Assembly (NCBI RefSeq): GCF_028682175.1
Contig: NZ_JANHKS010000009.1
Location: 94,609-158,608 of the forward strand
DNA from: Pseudomonas putida
GTDB lineage: Bacteria > Pseudomonadota > Gammaproteobacteria > Pseudomonadales > Pseudomonadaceae
Direction of reading: 5' to 3'
Length of the DNA stretch: 64,000 nucleotides
The notes under the pieces were generated by a model. It did not search any database. It saw only the letters and a program-made list of their open reading frames with translations, and was not told where the DNA came from. Shown piece after piece: positions 57,751-64,000 of this stretch (its first letter is position 1; every line of letters begins with the position of its first letter). The translations under genes were made by a program, and so were the position numbers.

Positions 57751-59298
57751 ATGCCTGCCATCACCCCTTCATTGACGTTCGATTTCGCCGGCATCGAACT
57801 CGACCGCCGCCAAGGCTTGAGCCGACAGCTATACCTGGCGCTGCGCCAGCGCATCCTTGACCGGCGTCTGCGCAGCGGTACGCGGTTGCCGGCGAGTAGG
57901 GATCTGGCCAGTGCATTGTCGATATCGCGCAACAGCGTCATGCGCGCCTATGACCAGCTGTACGCCGAAGGCTTCACCGAGGGGCGGGTGGGAGATGGCA
58001 CTTATGTCGCCAGCTTTGCTGATAAAACCGTCGCTTCGAAAAAACTATCCACAAAATTGTCCACAGGGTTATCCCTAGGCTTATCAACAGGTTTATCCAC
58101 AAAATCGACCGATGGCACTGGAGATTTAGCCAGTAAAGTTATCCACAGTGCATCGCTGGAGCGGCTGCAGCGGCATCATTTGAGTGCGCCAAAAACCGGA
58201 TTGCCAAGGGCATTTCGGGTTGGGGTGCCGGCGTTCGACCTGTTCCCGTTCGATGTGTGGGGCAAGCTGCACGCGGCTTTCTGGCGAAAACCCGGCCTGC
58301 ATCAGCTCGGTTATGGCGACCCGGCAGGCGAGTGGCGGCTGCGCGAACTGATCGCCGTGTATTTAAGAACGTCTCGTGACATGCACTGCCTGCCTGAGCA
58401 AATTGTGATCACCAGCGGCGCACAGCAGGCAATCACCCTTTGTGCACAGTTGCTGCTCGATGAGGGCGATAGTGTCGCCATCGAGAATCCGGGCTATCGC
58501 GCCGCAGGGCATGCCTTTGCCGTGGCCGGCGCCCGGTTGCGTGGAATGCCCATCGATGCCCAGGGCATGCGCGCGCCCGAGCCCGATGACCGCAGTTGCA
58601 AGCTGGCGTACGTCACGCCGTCGCACCAGTACCCCTTGGGCGTGACCATGAGCCTGGCGCGCCGAGTCGAGTTGCTGGCCTGGGCAGAACGCACCGGCGG
58701 CTGGATCGTGGAGGACGACTACGACGGCGAGTATCGCTACAGCGGCGCGCCACTGGCACCGCTGGCTGCCCTGGACCGCAGCGGGCGAGTGCTCTACGTC
58801 GGTACTTTCGGCAAGGTGGCGTTCCCGGCGCTGCGCCTGGGGTATCTGGTGTTGCCGCTGGATCTGGTCCAACCGTTCAGCCAGCGCCGGGCTGTGGACA
58901 TGCGTCATTCGGAGATCGGCACTCAGGCGGTGATGGCCGAGTTCATTGCGGCGGGACATTTCCAGCGGCATATCCGCAGGATGCGCCGTGCGGCCCTGAG
59001 CCGGCGCGATGCCTTGCTGGCGGGCTGGCCGCAGGATCTGCCCGGTTGCAGTCCGATGCCCAAGCCGTTGGCGGGGTTGCATGTGTCGGTGGCGGTGGAC
59101 AGCCTGGAGCGGGAGCGCGAGCTGGTGGCCAAGGCTGAACGCGTCGGTGTGGAAGTGGCGCCCTTGAGTGGTTACTGGCTGCCCGACTCCCCCGAGCCTG
59201 TGGATAACCGGGCAGGGCTGGTGCTGGGGTTCGCGGCGGTGCCGGAGGCGGACATCGCGTCGGCGCTGATGCGGTTGCGGGAAGCTTGGGGCGTGTAA
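57751..59298 (+). CDS. MocR-type PLP-dependent transcriptional regulator (GntR HTH + aminotransferase)
   Basis: 515 aa. The N-terminal GntR winged helix (LSRQLYLALRQRILDRRLRSG; RLPASRDLASALSISRNSV) spans residues 22-85. A linker with five K/G-L-S-T-like tetrapeptides (about residues 99-117) joins an aminotransferase fold, with the PLP-Lys in VGTFGKVAFPALRLGYL. It probably senses PLP or an amine and controls the divergent paiB operon. The linker DNA is a minisatellite rich in TTATCCACA. Confidence 0.9.
   Translation: MPAITPSLTFDFAGIELDRRQGLSRQLYLALRQRILDRRLRSGTRLPASRDLASALSISRNSVMRAYDQLYAEGFTEGRVGDGTYVASFADKTVASKKLSTKLSTGLSLGLSTGLSTKSTDGTGDLASKVIHSASLERLQRHHLSAPKTGLPRAFRVGVPAFDLFPFDVWGKLHAAFWRKPGLHQLGYGDPAGEWRLRELIAVYLRTSRDMHCLPEQIVITSGAQQAITLCAQLLLDEGDSVAIENPGYRAAGHAFAVAGARLRGMPIDAQGMRAPEPDDRSCKLAYVTPSHQYPLGVTMSLARRVELLAWAERTGGWIVEDDYDGEYRYSGAPLAPLAALDRSGRVLYVGTFGKVAFPALRLGYLVLPLDLVQPFSQRRAVDMRHSEIGTQAVMAEFIAAGHFQRHIRRMRRAALSRRDALLAGWPQDLPGCSPMPKPLAGLHVSVAVDSLERERELVAKAERVGVEVAPLSGYWLPDSPEPVDNRAGLVLGFAAVPEADIASALMRLREAWGV
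58043..58102 (+). repeat. Five 12-bp tandem repeats in the MocR linker
   Basis: AACTATCCACAA, AATTGTCCACAG, GGTTATCCCTAG, GCTTATCAACAG and GTTTATCCACAA run head to tail, coding roughly for KLST, KLST, GLSL, GLST, GLST. Each is a variant of the DnaA-box word; one more perfect copy lies at 58139. Confidence 0.9.
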
Positions 59299-59323
59299 CC
59301 CAATCTCACCCCCAACGCATACC

Positions 59324-59412
59324 TGTAGGAGTGAGCTTGCTCGCGATGGCATAGTGTCAGCTTGCACATCTGGCACTGACAAAACGCTATCGCGAGCAAG
59401 CTCACTCCTACA
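59324..59412. repeat. REPIN, GTAGGAGTGAGCTTGCTCGCGAT family
   Basis: TGTAGGAGTGAGCTTGCTCG arms flank a spacer with GTGTCAG...CACTGAC. It lies between the MocR gene and the YeeE gene, both on the plus strand. Confidence 0.9.
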
Positions 59413-59475
59413 GGGGCGGGTCCGCAGGTTGTCGGGGTATACTCGCGCCCATCGCAAATTTTCCCGAGATACATC

Positions 59476-60687
59476 ATGAGCCTCCCTCTTTCTGCGTCTC
59501 CCGAGCGCAAGTTCGGTACGCCGCTGATCGCTTTCATTCTGTTGGTGGTCGGTGCGTTGTTTCTTCAATCGGCCGTCGGCGGCAAGCAGGTGCTGTTGCT
59601 GATCGTCGGCGCCGCCCTGGGCCTGACCCTGTACCACGCGGCGTTTGGCTTCACGTCCGCCTGGCGGGTGTTCATCAACGAGCGCCGTGGCGCGGGCCTG
59701 CGGGCGCAGATGGTCATGCTGGCCATCGCCGTGGTGCTGTTCTTCCCGGCGTTGGGCGCGGGCACGCTGTTCGGCACGCCGGTTAATGGCCTCGTCGCGC
59801 CTGCCGGTGTTTCCGTGGTGTTCGGTGCGTTCATCTTCGGCATCGGCATGCAGATGGGCGGCGGCTGTGCATCGGGCACGCTGTTCACCGTGGGCGGCGG
59901 CAATGCGCGGATGCTGGTGACGCTGCTGTTCTTCATCATCGGCTCGCTGATCGCCACGCACCATGTCGACTGGTGGTTCTCGCTGCCTTCGTTCCCCGCG
60001 ACCTCTATCGTCAAGACCTTCGGCGTGATGCCTGCGCTGGTCATGAGCCTGGCGCTGTTCGCGGTGATCGCGCTGGTGACCGTCAAACTTGAAAAGCGCC
60101 GCCACGGCGAACTGGAAGCTGCGGTGACCAGCGAGCACGTTGGCTTGCGCCGCTTCCTGCGCGGACCGTGGCCATTGGTGTGGGGCGCGATTGCCCTGGC
60201 GCTGCTCAACTACGCGACGCTGGCGCTGGCTGGCCGTCCGTGGGGCATCACCTCTGCATTTGCTCTGTGGGGCGCGAAAGTCGCCGGTAGCCTGGGTGTG
60301 GACGTTGGCAGCTGGGCGTTCTGGCAAATGCCGGCCAACGCGAAGGCACTGGCTGCGCCAGTGTGGGAAGACATCACCACGGTCATGGACATTGGCATCA
60401 TGCTGGGTGCGGCAGTGGCGGCCGGGCTTGCAGGACGTTTCTCGCCAAGCCTGAAGATTCCGACCCGCTCGCTGGTTGCAGCGGTGATTGGTGGTCTGCT
60501 GCTGGGTTATGGCTCGCGTCTGGCCTATGGCTGCAACATCGGCGCGTATTTCAGCGGCATTGCTTCGGGCAGCCTGCATGGCTGGTTGTGGCTGATCGCA
60601 GCGTTCGCCGGCAATGCGGTGGGCGTGCGGATTCGTCCGTTCTTCTTCGAAGGTGAACGCCGCCCGGTGGTTTTGAGCGGCTGCTGA
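59476..60687 (+). CDS. YeeE/YedE family membrane protein (thiosulfate transporter-like)
   Basis: 403 aa, about ten membrane helices. GIGMQMGGGCASGTLFTVGGG and GSRLAYGCNIGAYFSGIASG carry the conserved cysteines of the Sulf_transp (PF04143) repeats. TsuA/YeeE relatives import thiosulfate; sulfur uptake is the likely role. TusA-like partners are not adjacent. The start is the first ATG, 65 bp beyond the REPIN. Confidence 0.85.
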   Translation: MSLPLSASPERKFGTPLIAFILLVVGALFLQSAVGGKQVLLLIVGAALGLTLYHAAFGFTSAWRVFINERRGAGLRAQMVMLAIAVVLFFPALGAGTLFGTPVNGLVAPAGVSVVFGAFIFGIGMQMGGGCASGTLFTVGGGNARMLVTLLFFIIGSLIATHHVDWWFSLPSFPATSIVKTFGVMPALVMSLALFAVIALVTVKLEKRRHGELEAAVTSEHVGLRRFLRGPWPLVWGAIALALLNYATLALAGRPWGITSAFALWGAKVAGSLGVDVGSWAFWQMPANAKALAAPVWEDITTVMDIGIMLGAAVAAGLAGRFSPSLKIPTRSLVAAVIGGLLLGYGSRLAYGCNIGAYFSGIASGSLHGWLWLIAAFAGNAVGVRIRPFFFEGERRPVVLSGC

Positions 60688-60707
60688 TCTTCATCTGACA
60701 ACGGACC

Positions 60708-60787
60708 GTAGCAGCACGGCCGGGCGGCGTTCCGATGCCGGCGGGGGCGTCCTTGAAATCGCCCCCGCCGGCAAGCCGTGCTGCTAC
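60708..60787. repeat. REP palindrome, GTAGCAG family (variant)
   Basis: GTAGCAGCACGGCCGGGCGGC left arm with an extra stretch before GCCGGCGGGGGCG, and a right arm ending CTGCTAC. Same insertion type as the copy at 37404. Confidence 0.8.
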
Positions 60788-60831
60788 GAGAAGCGGTGTA
60801 TCTGATACAAGGTATGTGTCAGTTACACCAT

Positions 60832-60855
60832 CATCGCGGGCAAGCGCGCTCCTAC
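60832..60855. repeat. Single REP half, GTAGGAGCGCGCTTG subfamily
   Basis: ATCGCGGGCAAGCGCGCTCC followed by TACA is one arm only; it runs 4 bp into the end of the transketolase gene, which may thus have its last codons supplied by the repeat. Confidence 0.7.
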
Positions 60856-62924
60856 AGTTGGAGCTGGGCCTTGGCCACCTTCACGATGTTATCCACCGTG
60901 AACCCGAACTTGGCCTGCAGCTTGTCGATCGGGGCTGAGGCGCCGAAGGTGTTCATCACGATCTTCGCGCCGCTCTGGCCGACATAACGGTCCCAGCCCA
61001 CCGGTCCTGCCTGTTCCACCACCACCCGCGCCTTCACGCTAGGCGGGAACACTTCATCGCGGTAGGCCTTGCCCTGGTGCTCGAACAATTCCCAACTGGG
61101 CATCGACACCACGCGCGCCTTCACGCCCTCGGCCTTGAGCTTCTCGAACGCTTCCACCGTCATACCAACTTCACTGCCGGTGGCGATCAGGATCACCTCT
61201 GGCTGCTCATGCCCCGAGTCGGCGAGCACGTACGCGCCTCGGGCGAGGCCTTCGGCGCTGGCGTAGATCGAGCGATCCAGCGTCGGCATCGGCTGGCGTG
61301 ACAGCACGATACAGCTGGGCCGGTGGGTCTGCGCCAGCGCGACTTTCCAGGCTTCGGCGGTTTCGTTGGCATCGCCCGGGCGCAAGGTGAGCAAGCCTGG
61401 GGTGGCGCGCAGTTGCGTCAGATGCTCGATGGGCTGGTGAGTCGGGCCGTCTTCGCCGACGCCGATGGAGTCGTGGGTGAAGACGAACACCACCGGCAAT
61501 TCCATGATCGCGGCCAGCCGGATCGGCGGCTTCATGTAGTCGCTGAAGACCAGGAACGTCGAGGTGTAGGGGCGGATGTAGGACAGCGCCAGGCCATTGG
61601 CAATCGAGCCCATGGCATGCTCGCGTACCCCGAAATGCAGATTGCGGCCGTTGTAGCTGCCGGCCTCGAAGCTGCCTGCGCCTTCAAAGGTGAGGTTGGT
61701 CTTGGTCGAGGGCGAAAGGTCCGCCGAGCCACCCATCAGCCAGGGGATCTGTTGCGCGAAGCCGTTGAGCACCTTGCCGCCGGCAGCCCGGGTGGCGATG
61801 CCCTTTTTGTCGGCATCGAAACTCAAGGCCGTGTTGCGCCAGCCCTCGGGCATCTCGCCTGCGCGCATGCGTTGCAGTTGATCGGCCAGCTCGGGTTGGC
61901 TTTCTTCGAACTCGGCGAAGGTTTTCTGCCAGGCAATATAGTCGTCCGCGCTGCGCTCCAGCATGGCGTCGCGCAGGTGATGGCGGGCGTCTTCGGGCAC
62001 CAGGAAACTGCTGTTCTCGTCCCAGCCGTAGGCCTTCTTGGTCAGTTTGATTTCGTCCTCGCCCAGCGGCTCGCCGTGGGCGGAAGCGGTGTTGTGTTTG
62101 TTGGGCGAGCCATAGCCGATCACGCTGTCGACGACGATCAGCGTCGGCGCATCGTCGGTCTGCTGGAAAGCCTTGATCGACCTGGCCAGTGCGGCGCCGT
62201 CGTTGGCGTCCTTGACGTGATGAGTCTTCCAGCCATAGCCCTCGAAGCGCTTCTGCACGTCGTCGCTGTAGGCCAGTTCCGTGTGGCCTTCGATGCTGAT
62301 GGTGTTGTTGTCGTAGATCCAGCACAGGTTCGACAACTTCAAATGCCCGGCAATCGACGCAGCTTCGGCAGTCACGCCTTCCATCATGTCGCCATCGCCG
62401 CAGAGCACGTAGACGTTGTAGTCGAACAGCTTGGCATCCGGCTGGTTGAAATGCTCACCCAGCCATCGCTCGGCCATCGCCATGCCGACGCTGTTGGCGC
62501 AGCCCTGGCCGAGGGGGCCGGTGGTGGTCTCGACCCCCGTGGTCATGCGGTATTCGGGGTGGCCCGGGGTTTTCGAGCTCAACTGGCGAAACTGTTTGAT
62601 GTCTTCAAGGCTGATCGCAGGCTTGCCCGAGCGCTTGCCATGCTCGTCAATCTCCACCACGCCCGCCAGGTGCAGCAGCGAATACAGCAGCATCGAAGCA
62701 TGGCCCACCGACAGCACGAAGCGGTCGCGGTTTGGCCAGTCAGGGTGTTCCGGGTGGTAGCGCAAGAAATCCTTCCACAGCGTGTAGCCCACCGGGGCCA
62801 GCGCCATGGGCGTACCGGGATGGCCGGAATTGGCCTTCTGCACCGCATCCATGGCCAGGGTGCGGATGGTGTTGATGGTCAGTTGGTCGCGTTCATTGGC
62901 GTTCGACGTAGCAGGCGAGCCCAT
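60852..62924 (-). CDS. tkt: Transketolase
   Basis: 690 aa from the ATG at 62924 (GAGGAG upstream); an extension to 63032 is not needed. MDAVQKANSGHPGTPMALAP, VLCGDGDMMEGVTAEAASI (ThDP/Mg GDG), FGVREHAMGSIANGL and FVFTHDSIGVGEDGPTHQP are transketolase signatures. It moves two-carbon units in the pentose phosphate pathway. It is slightly longer than the metK-linked TktA expected in Pseudomonas, so it may be a second copy. Its 3' end runs into a REP half. Confidence 0.93.
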   Translation of the reverse strand: MGSPATSNANERDQLTINTIRTLAMDAVQKANSGHPGTPMALAPVGYTLWKDFLRYHPEHPDWPNRDRFVLSVGHASMLLYSLLHLAGVVEIDEHGKRSGKPAISLEDIKQFRQLSSKTPGHPEYRMTTGVETTTGPLGQGCANSVGMAMAERWLGEHFNQPDAKLFDYNVYVLCGDGDMMEGVTAEAASIAGHLKLSNLCWIYDNNTISIEGHTELAYSDDVQKRFEGYGWKTHHVKDANDGAALARSIKAFQQTDDAPTLIVVDSVIGYGSPNKHNTASAHGEPLGEDEIKLTKKAYGWDENSSFLVPEDARHHLRDAMLERSADDYIAWQKTFAEFEESQPELADQLQRMRAGEMPEGWRNTALSFDADKKGIATRAAGGKVLNGFAQQIPWLMGGSADLSPSTKTNLTFEGAGSFEAGSYNGRNLHFGVREHAMGSIANGLALSYIRPYTSTFLVFSDYMKPPIRLAAIMELPVVFVFTHDSIGVGEDGPTHQPIEHLTQLRATPGLLTLRPGDANETAEAWKVALAQTHRPSCIVLSRQPMPTLDRSIYASAEGLARGAYVLADSGHEQPEVILIATGSEVGMTVEAFEKLKAEGVKARVVSMPSWELFEHQGKAYRDEVFPPSVKARVVVEQAGPVGWDRYVGQSGAKIVMNTFGASAPIDKLQAKFGFTVDNIVKVAKAQLQL

Positions 62925-63074
62925 GTTGATCTCCTCGTGACGTGTGGCAGTGGCATCCAGATAGATGTCGAGCACGGGGAGGGCGGGATCGTTCCATGAA
63001 TGTTTGTGGCGAACGATCGGGCCTGAATGCATTCGAATCCCCTGGGGCTTGAATCACACGACAGGGGGTGACCA

Positions 63075-63956
63075 TTGAAGGACACGATCATCAAGAAATA
63101 CCGCGCCATGATCCGGACCTTTACCTACATCGGTTGGTCGCTGTTCTGGCTGCTGATCTGGGACGTTATCGTGACGGTGGATTTCATGCTCTACCTGGAG
63201 CGCAAGATCACCTTGCCGTCGATGCCGCTGACGCTGCTGGGTTCGGCGCTGGTGGTGCTGACCAGTTTTCGCAACTCCAGTGCCTACAACCGCTGGTGGG
63301 AAGCGCGCACGCTATGGGGCGCGCTGGTGAACAATTCCCGCAGCTTCGCGCGGCAGGTGCTGACGCTGATCGACGACGAGGGCGACATCAACCCGGTAAA
63401 ACCCTTGCTGCTAAGGCGGCATGTGGCCTACGTGGAATGCCTGTCGGCGCATCTGAAGGGCGGCGACTGCGGCGAGGAAGTGACGGCCATGATCCCTCGG
63501 GAAGAGTACGACCGGCGCACGCGCACCAATAACTTCCCCAACGCGATTCTCAATGAATCGGCGGCGATCATCGCCCATGAGTACAAGGCTGGTCGGCTGG
63601 ATAGCATCCGGCTGGAGCGCCTTGAAGCGACCCTGGTGGAAATTTCCAACTGCCAGGGCGGCATGGAGCGCATCGCCAATACACCGTTGCCTTACCCCTA
63701 CGTGACCTTTCCGCGGCTGTTCATCACGATGTTCTGCATCATCGTGCCGATTGGCCTGGTAGAGACGCTGGGGTGGTTTACGCCATTGGCCTCGACCGTG
63801 GTGGGCTTCATGCTGCTGGCCATCGAGAAGATCGGCACCGACCTGCAAAGCCCGTTCAAGGCGTCGGAGCATGAGATTCAGATGAAGGCATTGTGTGAAA
63901 ACATTTCAGGGAATCTGAATTCGATGTTGCGGGATGCGACAGAAAAACAGCGTTGA
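63075..63956 (+). CDS. Bestrophin-like/YneE family membrane channel protein
   Basis: 293 aa, TTG start with AGGGGG 7 nt upstream. About four membrane helices; FRNSSAYNRWWEARTLWGALVNNSRSF in adjoining stretches is the bestrophin/UPF0187 signature, and PLPYPYVTFPRLFITMFCIIVP the second. Bacterial bestrophins form pentameric ion channels, mostly cation-selective. Divergent from transketolase by 150 bp. Confidence 0.88.
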   Translation: MKDTIIKKYRAMIRTFTYIGWSLFWLLIWDVIVTVDFMLYLERKITLPSMPLTLLGSALVVLTSFRNSSAYNRWWEARTLWGALVNNSRSFARQVLTLIDDEGDINPVKPLLLRRHVAYVECLSAHLKGGDCGEEVTAMIPREEYDRRTRTNNFPNAILNESAAIIAHEYKAGRLDSIRLERLEATLVEISNCQGGMERIANTPLPYPYVTFPRLFITMFCIIVPIGLVETLGWFTPLASTVVGFMLLAIEKIGTDLQSPFKASEHEIQMKALCENISGNLNSMLRDATEKQR

Positions 63957-63967
63957 CCGCAGTACCC

Positions 63968-64000
63968 GTAGCAGCACGGCTTGCCGGCGGGGGCGTCCTT
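63968..64000. repeat. REP palindrome, GTAGCAG family, cut by window edge
   Basis: GTAGCAGCACGGCTTGCCGG followed by CGGGGGCG; the partner arm lies beyond the window. Confidence 0.8.

Noticed and set aside
58363..60579. 738-codon minus-strand open frame
   Set aside because: It runs across two genes and a REPIN on the other strand; low-complexity Arg/Gln/His translation indicates a shadow.

Overview
The window is high-GC, densely coded chromosome from a Pseudomonas, probably of the fluorescens/syringae lineages. The reasons are the protein families, the gene order pycB-pycA-LysR-RpiR-GGDEF/EAL-uvrD (which I recall from P. aeruginosa), a PA3496-type small protein, and abundant Pseudomonas-style REP palindromes. 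I see no rRNA, tRNA, insertion sequence, prophage or CRISPR array.

Region 1-8.6 kb is a tight seven-gene operon, cut by the left edge. It encodes a methionyl-tRNA-synthetase-like protein, a D-amino-acid-oxidase-like flavoprotein, a signal-less periplasmic-binding-protein-fold protein, a lysine/ornithine N-hydroxylase, SbnA-like and SbnB-like 2,3-diaminopropionate enzymes and a second large flavoprotein. N-hydroxylase + MetRS-like protein + DAO-like oxidase is the known bacterial hydrazine (N-N bond) forming set, so this is probably an uncharacterised hydrazine-type natural product or signal pathway. It is also unusually rich in the DnaA-box word TTATCCACA.

Region 8.6-18.2 kb holds an extracellular solute-binding protein, a PslG-like glycosidase with a Wzy/WaaL-like membrane protein, opgD, a LysE exporter divergent from an Lrp regulator, a stand-alone lipoamide dehydrogenase, and a CDP-alcohol phosphatidyltransferase-like protein that has lost its catalytic aspartates. 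Region 18.4-24 kb is a small catabolic operon: Fae-like protein, aldo/keto reductase, aldehyde dehydrogenase and MFS transporter, with a convergent LysR gene.

Region 24.2-38.9 kb has a zinc theme. Three Zur-like boxes precede (i) an operon of three SPFH/HflK-HflC-like proteins plus a His-rich P1B-type ATPase resembling HmtA, (ii) a periplasmic amidase, and (iii) the COG0523 GTPase zigA with a divergent small secreted protein. A second COG0523 gene follows. Between the first two lie cfa (cyclopropane fatty acid synthase), a cardiolipin synthase and a DUF3617 protein; a perfect parS-like 16-mer sits just upstream of the amidase.

Region 38.9-64 kb is mostly core genome: DUF3301, pdxY, thioesterase, KefB-type antiporter, SMI1/KNR4 protein, Tim44-like protein, uvrD, a GGDEF(degenerate)-EAL protein, an RpiR regulator with a HexR-like palindrome, a PA3496-like protein, a LysR regulator, the two-subunit pyruvate carboxylase, an orphan gene, two GNAT acetyltransferases, PaiB, a MocR-type regulator with a tetrapeptide-repeat linker, a YeeE/YedE transporter, a transketolase and a bestrophin-like channel. 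Two main REP/REPIN families punctuate the gene borders.
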